Assembly (NCBI GenBank): GCA_043101845.1
Contig: JBICHN010000011.1
Coordinates: 558,001-622,000, forward strand
Direction: 5' to 3'
DNA from: JBICHN01 sp043101845
GTDB taxonomy: Bacteria > Planctomycetota > Phycisphaerae > Phycisphaerales > UBA5793
Length of the DNA stretch: 64,000 bases
This document shows, one piece after another, positions 1 to 9,226 of the stretch; the stretch's first letter is position 1; each line of letters starts with the position of its first letter. A program made the translations under genes and the position numbers. The notes below the pieces were generated by a model. That model worked only from the letters and a program-made list of their open reading frames with translations. It did no database searches and was not told where the DNA came from.

Positions 1-90
1 CGAGTTGTCCTCGTACGCAACAACATTCCCTAAGAACTCGGCGGACGCGTCGTTGATGAGACGAAGCCCCGCATGAAAATGGAGTGAATC

Positions 91-1326
91 ATGAAGCGAA
101 CATTCTCAATTCTTGGCGTCGGCGTTCTTTCCGCGGTCTTCGCATCGAACGCCACCGGGCAGGCGATGTTCGGCGCCATGCATCTCGACGCGACGCGTAT
201 CGCCGTTACGGAAGAACGACCGGTCGTCGATCTGGCGCTGTGCCTCGACACGAGCGGCAGCATGAGCGGCCTGATCGACGCGGCCCGAATGAAGCTGTGG
301 GAGATCGTGAATGACCTCGCGCTCGCCGATCCGGCCCCGCGACTCCGAGTCGCCCTGCTGACCTTCGGGAACGATGGTCACTCGTCCGAGTCCGGGTGGG
401 TGCGCGTCGATGTCGAGTTCACGGAAGATCTCGACCTCGTATCTGAGCGCCTCTTCGCCCTGACGACGAACGGAGGCACGGAACTCGTCGGGCGCGTGCT
501 CGACTCCGCGGCGCATGAACTCGAATGGAATGACGCTCCCACGAGCCTGAAGCTCATCGTGGTGGCCGGCAACGAATCGGCGAATCAGGATCAGCAGGTG
601 AGTTTCCGAGACGCGAGCAAGCGCGCCATCGAGCGTGACATCATCGTGAATTCCATCTACTGCGGTGACCCCGCAGACAATCTGGCGCCGGAATGGCGCG
701 AGGTCGCCGTACTCGCCGATGGCCGATTCGCGTCAATCGATCAGAACCAGGGCACGATCATCATCGAGACGCCGTTCGACGAGCAACTCGTCGAGCTGAG
801 CGCCGCGTTGAACGAAACCTACCTTCCGTTCGGAGACCAGGGAGAGCGAGGCTGGGCGAATCAAACGGCGCAGGATCGCAATGCCGTCGGACTGAATACC
901 CAGGCCGCCGCGAGTCGCGCGGTATCGAAGTCGAGCCAGCTCTATGTCTGCAGCTGGGATCTCGTGGACGCGTGCCGCACCGGACAGATCAAGCTCGAGG
1001 AAGTCGAAGAGAATCAACTGCCCGAAGCGTTGCGCGCCATGACGGTTGAAGAGCGGCAGGCGCATCTCGAGGGGCTGTCGACGAGGCGCGAATCGCTCCA
1101 GTCGAGGATTCAGTCGGTGAATTTGGAGCGGGAGACCTACATCCGCGACGAACTGGCCCGTCAGGCGGCGGATCCGAATCGATCCTTCGACTTTGCCCTC
1201 CGAACCGCGGTCCGCGAGCAGGCGGCCGCGAATGGTCTGAAGTTCTCGGGCTCGACGGTCAACGAGGCTCCGGTCGACTCGACGACTGAGGTTGAGTCGC
1301 CGGATGTCGATCTGAACGATTGCTGA
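91..1326 (+). CDS. Exported von Willebrand factor A domain protein
   Basis: A 411-residue protein. Residues 1-23 look like a Sec signal peptide with a short basic start, a hydrophobic core and cleavage near ATGQA. A vWA domain follows, with the MIDAS motif DTSGSMS at about residues 53-59 (Asp53, Ser55, Ser57), so metal-dependent binding of a protein partner outside the cytoplasm is likely. The last 110 residues are charged and predicted helical and contain no recognised domain. The ATG is preceded by GGAG at a good distance. The partner is unknown. It stands alone, followed by a hairpin and then a two-component system on the same strand. The vWA call is firm; the role is not known. Confidence 0.85.
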   Translation: MKRTFSILGVGVLSAVFASNATGQAMFGAMHLDATRIAVTEERPVVDLALCLDTSGSMSGLIDAARMKLWEIVNDLALADPAPRLRVALLTFGNDGHSSESGWVRVDVEFTEDLDLVSERLFALTTNGGTELVGRVLDSAAHELEWNDAPTSLKLIVVAGNESANQDQQVSFRDASKRAIERDIIVNSIYCGDPADNLAPEWREVAVLADGRFASIDQNQGTIIIETPFDEQLVELSAALNETYLPFGDQGERGWANQTAQDRNAVGLNTQAAASRAVSKSSQLYVCSWDLVDACRTGQIKLEEVEENQLPEALRAMTVEERQAHLEGLSTRRESLQSRIQSVNLERETYIRDELARQAADPNRSFDFALRTAVREQAAANGLKFSGSTVNEAPVDSTTEVESPDVDLNDC

Positions 1327-1352
1327 GACGGATGATCCTTTCGCGAACATCA

Positions 1353-1385
1353 ATCGCCACCGTGGGGTTTCCCTGCGGTGGCGAT
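1353..1385 (+). terminator. Hairpin after the vWA gene, possible terminator
   Basis: A perfect 10-bp stem, ATCGCCACCG pairing with CGGTGGCGAT around a 13-nt loop, lies 27 nt after the stop codon. Only a short CGTTG follows and there is no T-run, so it may be a weak or Rho-assisted terminator or a transcript-stabilising hairpin. Confidence 0.45.
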
Positions 1386-1437
1386 CGTTGATCGCCGATA
1401 GGATGAACGCGCTCGCGGAGACCGATGGAGTCCACTC

Positions 1438-2151
1438 GTGTCGAGTCGTCCGGTGATCCTGATCGTGGAGGATGATGCGCCGATCCGGCGCGGGATGGTC
1501 GACGCGCTTTCCTATGCGGGGTTTCGAACGGTGGAGGCGGCCGACGGTCGAGCCGGAGTGGAACAGGCTCGAGACGGCGCGATCGATCTTGTTCTGCTCG
1601 ATGTCCTCATGCCCGTCATGAACGGTTTCGACGCGCTTCGTTCGATTCGGGCGGCTCGCCCCGAACTGCCCATCATTCTCGTCACGGCGCGGGGCGGCGA
1701 AAGTGATCGAGTTCGAGGCCTGCAGGACGGCGCCGACGACTATGTGGTCAAGCCGTTCAGCCCGCGCGAACTCATCGCCCGCGTCGAAGCGGTCCTTCGT
1801 CGTTCACCCGGTCGCTCGTCCGGCCCCCGCGCCCTGCGCATCGGTCCCGTCGCCATCAATCTGCAGCGGGCGGAGGTTCAGGCGCCGGGCGCCGACGCCG
1901 CGTCGCTCACCGAACGCGAGGTGTCGATCCTGCGGCTGCTCGCGAGTTGTCCGGACCGGCCGGTCTCGCGCGATGAGTTGCTTCGGTACGCGTGGGGACT
2001 CGAACCGCGGGGCCTCGAGACTCGAACCGTTGATATGGCCATTCGGCGCCTGCGAGAGAAGCTCGGCCCGGACGCGGAAGCGTCGATCATTCTTACCGTG
2101 CGATCCAAGGGATACATGCTCGGCGGCGAGGTCGAAGTGGAGACGGCGTGA
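1438..2151 (+). CDS. OmpR/PhoB-family response regulator
   Basis: A 237-residue two-component response regulator. The N-terminal receiver (about 5-120) has the acidic pair EDD at 11-13, the phosphoacceptor Asp55 in LLDVLMP, the TAR threonine and the YVVKPF lysine. The C-terminal part (about 145-232) is a winged-helix DNA-binding domain with an SLTEREVSILRLL helix and a TVDMAIRRLREKLG recognition region. Translation starts at GTG. The stop overlaps the GTG of the downstream kinase by 4 nt, so the two are translationally coupled and should form a cognate pair. Target genes cannot be told from the sequence. Confidence 0.93.
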   Translation: MSSRPVILIVEDDAPIRRGMVDALSYAGFRTVEAADGRAGVEQARDGAIDLVLLDVLMPVMNGFDALRSIRAARPELPIILVTARGGESDRVRGLQDGADDYVVKPFSPRELIARVEAVLRRSPGRSSGPRALRIGPVAINLQRAEVQAPGADAASLTEREVSILRLLASCPDRPVSRDELLRYAWGLEPRGLETRTVDMAIRRLREKLGPDAEASIILTVRSKGYMLGGEVEVETA

Positions 2152-3995
2152 TTCGAAAGTCGCGAGTCTGGTGGGGGCTGTATGCGGTCGCCGTGCTCGG
2201 CGTGCTCATGGCCATGTCGGCGCTCAGTCTCGTCGCCGTTCGACTCGATCAGGCTGAGCGGGAAGCTCGCCGCGAGACCGCGATGCAGCAGTCGCTCCGG
2301 CTCGCCCTCTGGCGGCTCGACTCATGGATCGCGCCGTTCCTCGCGCAGGAAGCGGCCCGACCCTACTTCGAGTACCTCTCGTACTACCCGCAGGAGCGGG
2401 CGTACACCCGGGTTCTCAATGTCATTCAACCCGGCGAGGTCCTCACGCCGTCGCCGCTCCTGCGCTTTCGCTCGGACTTCTTCCCGCTCCACTTTCAATG
2501 GTCATCGATCAGTGGATTCACCTCGCCGCAGGCGCCGACGGGAAACTACCTCGATCTGAGTGAGTCGAGCGGAGTCGCGCCCGCGGAGATTGCAGCGAAG
2601 CGCGACATGCTCGAACGGCTCGCCGGTCGTTTCAGCGGACCTCGGTTTCGCGATCAGGTCATGCTCGCGGAAGCGTGCGTGGCGCTCGAAGCGACCGCGG
2701 CGCAGCGCGCTTCGAGCTCGGTCGATCCTCGCCTCACCCTGGAAGACGATTCCATGAAGGAGGTGCAGGAGAAACTGACGCAACTCGACTATGGAAAGCG
2801 AGCGTTGTCGAACATTCGCGCGCAACAGACGGCGAACATCATCGAGGAACCGCAGCGCGTCTGGATGAATGTCGAATCCGCGTCAGAGGTCGTTGTCGGT
2901 CCGCTCTCGCCATTCTGGATCAAAGCGTCGGCGACGGATCTCGATGGAGAGCCGATGCTCGTTTTCGTTCGACGGGTCCAGGTCAACGACCAGGAGATTC
3001 TCCAGGGTCTCCTCGCGGATTGGTCACGACTGAGCGGGGCCATGCTTGGCGAGATTGAAGATCTCTTCCCCGCGGCGACGCTCATTCCCGAGGATCTCGA
3101 AGAGGCGACGGCGCCGGTGTCGTACGGGGAGCACCGTTCGCTCGCCACGATTCCTGCGTCGCTCGTGCCCGGGTCACTTGCCACGGCTGCCGCTGGATCG
3201 CCCGGCGAGTGGTCGCTCGCTCTGGTCGCGCTGGGAGTGACCTGGGTCGCCGCGCTCGCGTCGATTCTCGCCGGCGCCGCGGCGCTTGCGGGAGCCTCAC
3301 GATTCGCGAACGAGCGAGGTCGTTTCGCCGCCGCGGTTACTCACGAGTTGCGTACTCCCCTCACGACCTTCCGGATGTACTCCGAAATGCTTGACGAGGA
3401 GATGACGCCGCCCGAAAGCCGCCGCGAATATGTCCGCACGCTGCGGCGTGAAGCGGGGCGACTTTCACAGTTTGTGGAGAATGTGCTGACGCACGCGCGG
3501 CTCGAAGAGCGTCGGTCGTCGACTCCGCGGGTTCGCACGGTAGAAGTCTCTGAACTGGTCAATGGAGTCGCGGCCGCCCTCCGTCGTCGGGTCGAAGATG
3601 AGGGTGGATCTTTTCAAGTGGCGTTCGAAGAGACCCTTCCCGCCGGATCGGAACTCAGGACGGATCCGGAAACGGTGGGACAGATCCTGTTCAGTCTCGT
3701 CGACAACGCCTGTCGACACAGCCGCGCCGGAACGAGCCTGTCCGTGGAACTGATTATCCAGCGACGACCGGGGAGGCTTGAGATGTCGGTGCGCGACAAC
3801 GGCGTCGGTGTCGACGAACGGGTGGCCGGCCGGCTGTTTCGCGCCTTCAGCCGCGGGGATGAAACGCAGCCGGGGCTGGGACTCGGATTATCGATCGCAC
3901 GGAGTCTCGCCCGGAGCCTCGGGGGTTCTCTTCGGTTCGACAACTCCGCGCCACCGGGCGCGACCTTCACACTCACGCTGCCATTGTCAGCTTGA
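2148..3995 (+). CDS. Membrane sensor histidine kinase
   Basis: A 615-residue sensor kinase. TM1 is at about 8-30, a large extracytoplasmic sensor region runs from about 32 to 350, and TM2 is near 355-380. A HisKA domain follows with the H box VTHELRTPLT (His399), then a HATPase domain with N box LVDNACRHS, G1 DNGVGV and G2 GLGLGLSIA. The order suggests it senses an envelope signal and phosphorylates the regulator whose gene overlaps its start by 4 nt. The sensor region has no recognised fold. It ends 3 nt before the converging NarL-type regulator gene, so the two operons are tail to tail. Confidence 0.92.
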   Translation: MIRKSRVWWGLYAVAVLGVLMAMSALSLVAVRLDQAEREARRETAMQQSLRLALWRLDSWIAPFLAQEAARPYFEYLSYYPQERAYTRVLNVIQPGEVLTPSPLLRFRSDFFPLHFQWSSISGFTSPQAPTGNYLDLSESSGVAPAEIAAKRDMLERLAGRFSGPRFRDQVMLAEACVALEATAAQRASSSVDPRLTLEDDSMKEVQEKLTQLDYGKRALSNIRAQQTANIIEEPQRVWMNVESASEVVVGPLSPFWIKASATDLDGEPMLVFVRRVQVNDQEILQGLLADWSRLSGAMLGEIEDLFPAATLIPEDLEEATAPVSYGEHRSLATIPASLVPGSLATAAAGSPGEWSLALVALGVTWVAALASILAGAAALAGASRFANERGRFAAAVTHELRTPLTTFRMYSEMLDEEMTPPESRREYVRTLRREAGRLSQFVENVLTHARLEERRSSTPRVRTVEVSELVNGVAAALRRRVEDEGGSFQVAFEETLPAGSELRTDPETVGQILFSLVDNACRHSRAGTSLSVELIIQRRPGRLEMSVRDNGVGVDERVAGRLFRAFSRGDETQPGLGLGLSIARSLARSLGGSLRFDNSAPPGATFTLTLPLSA

Positions 3996-3998
3996 CGG

Positions 3999-4667
3999 TC
4001 ACGGTTCGACGAGGCCTTCACGAATCGCGAACCGAGCGAGATCGACGCGGTCGTGAATGTCGAGCTTCTCCATGATCGCCATCCGATGGGCATCCACCGT
4101 CTTCGGACTCCGGAAAATCGCCTGGGCGATGTCGGCGCGCGACATCCCCTTGCCGATCAGGCGCAGGATCTGTGTTTCTCGAGGGGTGAGCGATTCGAGC
4201 TTGGAGCGGGGTGAGTCGTCGCCCGAAGCGCGGCGACCGCGGCCGACATTCTGACATCGCTCGAGCGCTTCGGGGCTGAAGGCGAACTCGCCGTCGACGA
4301 CCTTTCGTACGGCGCCGATGATCGTGTCGGGATGATCGCTCTTGCTCAAGTATCCCCACGCGCCCGACTTCACCGCGGAATCGATGTAGTGGTCACGGAC
4401 ATGCGCGCTGAGAATGACGGTCTTCACGCCGGGGTGGGCGCGAGCCAGGTCGTTGAGCGCTTCGAACGGATCGGCGCCGGGCATATCGATGTCGAGTAGC
4501 ACGATGTCAGGGTGAAGTTTCTCGACTTCGCCCACGAGGTTGTCGGCGGTTCCGAGGCGGCCGACGCATTCAAGATCGGTCTCGAGATCGAAACGCGCCT
4601 TGAGGCCCTCGACAAGGAAGGCGTGGTCATCTACGCAGAGAATGCGTACCGGCGTGCGCGTCATCAT
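3999..4667 (-). CDS. NarL/LuxR-family response regulator
   Basis: A 222-residue response regulator with a receiver (Asp59 in LLDIDMP) and a C-terminal NarL-type helix-turn-helix (SLTPRETQILRLIGKGMS followed by SPKTVDAHR). A longer reading to 4970 is open but rejected: AAAGGAG lies 6 nt upstream of the ATG at 4667, and the sequence upstream codes for the end of the preceding kinase. The gene starts inside the kinase reading frame with a 41-nt overlap, so coupling is very likely. It is the probable DNA-binding output of the four-gene relay on this strand. Confidence 0.92.
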   Translation of the reverse strand: MMTRTPVRILCVDDHAFLVEGLKARFDLETDLECVGRLGTADNLVGEVEKLHPDIVLLDIDMPGADPFEALNDLARAHPGVKTVILSAHVRDHYIDSAVKSGAWGYLSKSDHPDTIIGAVRKVVDGEFAFSPEALERCQNVGRGRRASGDDSPRSKLESLTPRETQILRLIGKGMSRADIAQAIFRSPKTVDAHRMAIMEKLDIHDRVDLARFAIREGLVEP

Positions 4668-7455
4668 GATGAACTCCTTTGATCTCACGCTGTGCAGCGC
4701 GCAATGCCGCACGAAGCCCGGCGAGATCGGTTGTGTTTTTGACAATCGTGACCCGATCGGTAACCGGACTCTCAAACGAGCCGGCGCCGAAGACCACGAC
4801 TCGGCGTGCCGCATCCTGATCAAGAAATCGACGAGTCGAGTCGGACGACAGCGAATCGGCCGTAATGATCCACAGCTTCGCATCGGGTTCGCCCGCCGCC
4901 GTCGAGATCGAATGAACATCGAACCCCGTGTTTCGGAGCAAAGTGGACACATACGCGCTGATCCGCGCATCGCTCAGTGTGACGGCCGCGGCGATCCGCT
5001 CCGTACTGCCGTGGGGAAGCCGCGGCGCCGCCGGCAACTCAATCGTAACAGTGGAGCCTTGCCCCACTGTCGACTCGATCTCCAGCGTTCCGTTCGCCCC
5101 CGTAACGGCGGCGTGCACAAGGGAGAGCCCGAGTCCGGTCGAGAGTCCGCGCCGCTTCGTCGTGAAGAACGGGTCGAGCGCGCGCCGGCGGACTTCGTCG
5201 GTCATCCCGCACCCGGTGTCGCTGACATTGATCTGCACCACCGATCGCTCGGGTCGATCAACGCTGCGCGCTTGAATCCTGATTATCCCTGACTCTTCAC
5301 CGATCGCTTCACCGGCGTTGACTACGAGATTCAGCACCGTCTGGGTGAGCAGGTGGGCGGGGATGATCACGGGCGAAAGATTCGCGGGCAAATCGGTCTG
5401 GATGATCACCTTCTCGGGAACACTTCGGTTCATGAGCGGCGCAATCTGCGCCCACCAACTTGAAAGGTTCGTGGTCTCCGTCGATGCGTCCGGATCATCC
5501 GGATCGAGCGCAAAGAGCCGAAGGCCATCCGACAACTGCTGGAGGTAATTCGTCGAGTGCTCAATCTGGTCGATCTCAGCACGCTGTTCGCGGTTCAATT
5601 CGGTAGCGCGCAGCGCTTCAAGCCGACATCGGACCGGCAGAAGCACATTGTTCATATCGTGGCCAAGACCTGCAGCGAGCGTGCCGATCGACGCGAGTCG
5701 CTCCGCGATCAACAGCTTCTCGTGGGTTCGTTCGAGTTCCGAGGTGCGTTCGTCGATGACGGACTCGAGATGATCCTGGTAGCGGGCCAACTCGCGCTGG
5801 ATCCGTCGTTGCTCGGTGATGTCGAGCCCCAGCCCCGTAACCCCAACCGGCTCTCCGTCGATATTGCGAATGATCGTGTTGTTCCACGACACGAGGAGGC
5901 GCTTGCCGCTCTTCGTAACGATGTGGTTCTCGTAATGAGCGGCGATGTGGGCTCGATCGTACGCATGCTCGAACACACGCCGCACATCCTCCCTCTCGTC
6001 ATCGGTCACGAAGACATCGAACCAGTCCGCCCCGATGATTTCGTCGCGAACCCATCCCGTAAGTGACAAGAGACAGTCGTTCGCGAAGGTGATTTCGCCG
6101 TCGCGATCAAGCATGATCGCGATGAGATCAACCCCCTCGAGCATCTCTCGAATGCGGCGTTCGGATTCGAAGAGCGCCGCTTCGGCGCGTCGCCGCTGGA
6201 TGAGCGGTCCGAGCGGCGCCACCGCGGCCATCGTCAGGTCGAGCAGCCGGCGATTCTCCGGCCGCATCTCCCTCATGAGGACGAGCATGACCGCCACTAC
6301 TTCCTCCCCGACGAGAATCGGCACGCCCAGCGCCGATTGAAACCCAAGCTTCTTCGCCACGGTGGCGCGAGCGAAACGAGATTCATCGTCTATGCGCTCG
6401 ATCCATTCCGGAGATCGATTCTTCCAGACCCGCCCCGGCAGCCCTTCGCCGAACGCAAAGGTGTGGTCATTCTGCATGAGCGAGAACTGATTCGCGGCAT
6501 CGTCGGTACCGAAGACCGCCTGAGATTCGAGAATGGTGTTCGTGGCGATATCCGGTGACCAGACTTCTCCGTATTCCCAACCGGTCGCCTGGCAAATGGT
6601 CTCAAGCGTCTCGCGCATGGCGGCGCCGAGATCACGGGCTGAGCCAATGACGAAGGCGAGTCGTTGGAGGAGTTCTGACTCCTCCTCCGCCTGTTTGCGC
6701 TCGGTGATGTCATAGACAAGCGCAAAGACGCCGATCACCTTGCCCTCGCGGTCGTGCCGGGGGACATAACTGACATTCAACTGTCGATCGACGCCGGCCC
6801 GGTCGCGGAACGGGATATCGAACTGCTGAGGCTCCCCCGCGAGCGCCTGGCGCAATCGCGGCTGGACGATCGCGTAGACCTCGGGAGGCAAGAGCGCCGA
6901 GACATGGAGTCCGTGAAGCGACTCACGCGACCGGCCGAACCACTCCTCGTAGAGCCGGTTGTTGTACTGGTAGCGCTCGTCCGCATCGAGGTAGGCGACG
7001 AGCGCGGGAAGCGCATCGGCGACCTGGCGAATCTGGTCCTCGCGCGCCCGGATGTCTTCCTCGCTCCGATGACGCTCGATCGCGTAGCGAATCGTGCGCC
7101 ACACCATCTCGGCGGAGACTCGCCCCTTCACGAGGTAGTCCTGCGCCCCCGAATGCACGGCTTCGAGGGCGACCTCTTCATCATCGAGGCCGGAGAGTAC
7201 GACGATCGGCGCCTGCGCGTGGAGTCTCGAAGCTTGTCGAAAGGTTTCGAGCCCGCGGCTTCCCGGGAGACCAAGGTCGAGCAGAATGACATGCGGCCAT
7301 CCGTGCTCGCGCACGATCGTTTCGGCGTCCTCAATCGAAGTGACATGCGTCAACTCAGCGCAATCGGTCGCGATTTCATCAAGGAACGCCCGGATCAACC
7401 GGGCGTCCGCCGGATTGTCTTCGATCAGGAGAATTCGTGTCGCGGCGCCTTCCAT
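4627..7455 (-). CDS. Hybrid histidine kinase, REC-PAS-GAF-PAS-HisKA-HATPase
   Basis: A 942-residue cytoplasmic kinase with no membrane segments. Domain order: receiver 6-125 (Asp60 in LLDLGLPG), PAS 140-255, GAF 275-420, PAS 425-550, a coiled linker, HisKA with GLGHDMNNV (His599), HATPase about 700-815 (DTGCGM, GLGLSLVHA), and a C-terminal 110 residues that look like a degenerate receiver. The N-terminal receiver suggests that an upstream kinase modulates it; PAS and GAF suggest small-molecule, redox or light sensing. GAGGG precedes the ATG. It lies 9 nt after the Rcp1-like regulator and overlaps the NarL-type regulator, its likely target. The signal is unknown. Confidence 0.9.
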   Translation of the reverse strand: MEGAATRILLIEDNPADARLIRAFLDEIATDCAELTHVTSIEDAETIVREHGWPHVILLDLGLPGSRGLETFRQASRLHAQAPIVVLSGLDDEEVALEAVHSGAQDYLVKGRVSAEMVWRTIRYAIERHRSEEDIRAREDQIRQVADALPALVAYLDADERYQYNNRLYEEWFGRSRESLHGLHVSALLPPEVYAIVQPRLRQALAGEPQQFDIPFRDRAGVDRQLNVSYVPRHDREGKVIGVFALVYDITERKQAEEESELLQRLAFVIGSARDLGAAMRETLETICQATGWEYGEVWSPDIATNTILESQAVFGTDDAANQFSLMQNDHTFAFGEGLPGRVWKNRSPEWIERIDDESRFARATVAKKLGFQSALGVPILVGEEVVAVMLVLMREMRPENRRLLDLTMAAVAPLGPLIQRRRAEAALFESERRIREMLEGVDLIAIMLDRDGEITFANDCLLSLTGWVRDEIIGADWFDVFVTDDEREDVRRVFEHAYDRAHIAAHYENHIVTKSGKRLLVSWNNTIIRNIDGEPVGVTGLGLDITEQRRIQRELARYQDHLESVIDERTSELERTHEKLLIAERLASIGTLAAGLGHDMNNVLLPVRCRLEALRATELNREQRAEIDQIEHSTNYLQQLSDGLRLFALDPDDPDASTETTNLSSWWAQIAPLMNRSVPEKVIIQTDLPANLSPVIIPAHLLTQTVLNLVVNAGEAIGEESGIIRIQARSVDRPERSVVQINVSDTGCGMTDEVRRRALDPFFTTKRRGLSTGLGLSLVHAAVTGANGTLEIESTVGQGSTVTIELPAAPRLPHGSTERIAAAVTLSDARISAYVSTLLRNTGFDVHSISTAAGEPDAKLWIITADSLSSDSTRRFLDQDAARRVVVFGAGSFESPVTDRVTIVKNTTDLAGLRAALRAAQREIKGVHHDDAHAGTHSLRR

Positions 7456-7464
7456 GCGATGCCC

Positions 7465-7920
7465 TCAATCTCGTGGCGGAAGGTGAACCACACTGAGCCA
7501 GAAGTTCTCGAGTTGGCGGATGACGCGGAGGAATTGATCAAAGTCCACGGGCTTCGTGATGTAGCAGTTCGCGTGGAGCTGGTAGGCGCTAAGCACATCT
7601 TCGTCGTTCGTCGAGGTCGTCAGCACGACAATCGGGATGGCGCGGAGTTGCTCGTGCGACTTGATCTCTTCGAGAACCTCCCGGCCGCCCTTCCTCGGAA
7701 GATTGAGATCGAGCAGGATGAGATCCGGAACGGGTGCGCCGCCGTATCCATTCTCCTGCAATAGAAACTGAATCGCCTTCTCGCCATCGCTGACCACATT
7801 GAGATTGTTCACGACCTTGGCGTCGAGCAGAGCTTCCCGGGTCAGTCGAACATCACCTGGATTGTCCTCGACCAGGAGTATCTCGACCGGGCGGGCGGTT
7901 TCGCGATCACGCGGAGTCAT
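7465..7920 (-). CDS. Single-domain response regulator, Rcp1-like
   Basis: A 151-residue stand-alone receiver of the type paired with phytochrome-like kinases. It has the acidic pair in LLVEDNPGD (Glu18, Asp19), phosphoacceptor Asp71 in LILLDLNLP, the VLTTS switch region and the YITKPVD lysine. No output domain is present, so it probably shuttles phosphate or acts by protein contact. Its ATG overlaps the stop of the upstream PAS kinase by 4 nt and the multidomain kinase follows after 9 nt. It therefore probably relays phosphate from the first kinase to the second module; that last step is inferred from order only. Confidence 0.9.
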   Translation of the reverse strand: MTPRDRETARPVEILLVEDNPGDVRLTREALLDAKVVNNLNVVSDGEKAIQFLLQENGYGGAPVPDLILLDLNLPRKGGREVLEEIKSHEQLRAIPIVVLTTSTNDEDVLSAYQLHANCYITKPVDFDQFLRVIRQLENFWLSVVHLPPRD

Positions 7921-9095
7921 GAGACGGATCCATCCGTTGCGTCAGGAATCGTGAAGTGAAAGGTGGCTCCTTCGGAACCTTCGGACTCAACCCATATTCT
8001 GCCGCCGTGCCGCTCGACGATTCGCTTGCAGATCGCAAGACCGATTCCGGTCCCGGCGACTTCCCGGCCGTGTAGCCGCTCGAAGATGTCGAAGACGCGT
8101 TCATGATGGCGCGGACTGATTCCGACGCCATTGTCGGTGACGCGGATCTCCCAGCCGTCCGTGGTCTTTGTCGCCGAGGTCTCGACGATCGGCCGGTGCT
8201 CATCGCGACGGAACTTCATGGCATTGGAGAACAGGTTCTGCAGAACGAGTCCCAGTTGCGTTTCGTCGCCGACGACCGTCGGAAGCTCACGCCGTCGGAC
8301 CTGGGCGCCCGTCTCGTGAATGAGGTGCTCGAGGTCTTCCCTGACACGATCCGCGAGATCGTTGAGATCGACCGGGGCGTACGGCCTGGCGCGCGTGTTG
8401 ACCCGGGAGAACGCGAGTAAGTCCTCAATGAGCTGTTTCATCCGGTCCGCGCCGTCGATGATGTACTCGAGAAACTCCTTCGCCTCACCCTCGAGTTCAT
8501 CGCCGTGGCGACGAACGAGGAGCTGGGCGAAGCTTCGCATCATGCGAAGTGGCTCCTGAAGATCGTGGGACGCCACATAGGCGAACTGCTCGAGATCACG
8601 GTTGCTCTGAGCCAGCGCTTCAGACCGTTCCTGGATCGCGGCTTCCGCCTTGAGGCGGTCGGAGATGTCGTGGATGATGCCGGTGAAGTATGGCTGAGTC
8701 TGACCGGGTATATCGACACGCGAGACGCTTAGTTCGATCGGGATCGTCCGACCGTCCTTGTGCTGGGCGTCGAACTGGCGCGCGCGGCCGAGAATATTCG
8801 TCTGTCCGGTCGTCCGGTACTTCGTGAGGTAGCCATCGTGCGCCGAGCGGTGCGGCTCGGGCATGAGAATCCGGACATTGCGTCCGATCAGTTCCTCCGG
8901 CGTCCATCCGAGCACTCGCTCGACGGAATCGCTTACGGAGTGGATGACGCCGTCGGAATCGATCGTGACCACCGGGTCCAGGGTGGACGCCAGGATGGCG
9001 CGAAAGTGAGCGACCAACTCGTCGACCGTGAGGTTCGACCAGTCGGCGTGGCGCGCGGGCGGAAGGCCGCCGGTCTTCGAGTCGATTTGAGTCAT
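7917..9095 (-). CDS. PAS-domain sensor histidine kinase
   Basis: A 392-residue soluble kinase. The PAS domain at about 30-148 has the GWTPEELIG helix and an FTGIIHDISDR end typical of FixL/phytochrome-associated PAS folds. HisKA at about 160-235 carries YVASHDLQEPLRMM (His177), followed by HATPase to about 388 with DNGVGI and GTGIGLAICKRI. No haem-ligand His is obvious in the PAS domain, so the sensed cue is open. It is the first gene of the minus-strand signalling operon and overlaps the Rcp1-like regulator by 4 nt. The family call is firm. Confidence 0.92.
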   Translation of the reverse strand: MTQIDSKTGGLPPARHADWSNLTVDELVAHFRAILASTLDPVVTIDSDGVIHSVSDSVERVLGWTPEELIGRNVRILMPEPHRSAHDGYLTKYRTTGQTNILGRARQFDAQHKDGRTIPIELSVSRVDIPGQTQPYFTGIIHDISDRLKAEAAIQERSEALAQSNRDLEQFAYVASHDLQEPLRMMRSFAQLLVRRHGDELEGEAKEFLEYIIDGADRMKQLIEDLLAFSRVNTRARPYAPVDLNDLADRVREDLEHLIHETGAQVRRRELPTVVGDETQLGLVLQNLFSNAMKFRRDEHRPIVETSATKTTDGWEIRVTDNGVGISPRHHERVFDIFERLHGREVAGTGIGLAICKRIVERHGGRIWVESEGSEGATFHFTIPDATDGSVS

Positions 9096-9226
9096 GGATT
9101 CGAACGACCTGCATCGGGACTTCGGTCAGTCTTCATTCTATCGAGACCTTGATGCGGTCTGGTCTGCGAAACTGAGGGGCGGGATGAATCGGAATCCGGC
9201 CCTAGTGCCGTAAAGGCCGCTTGCGA

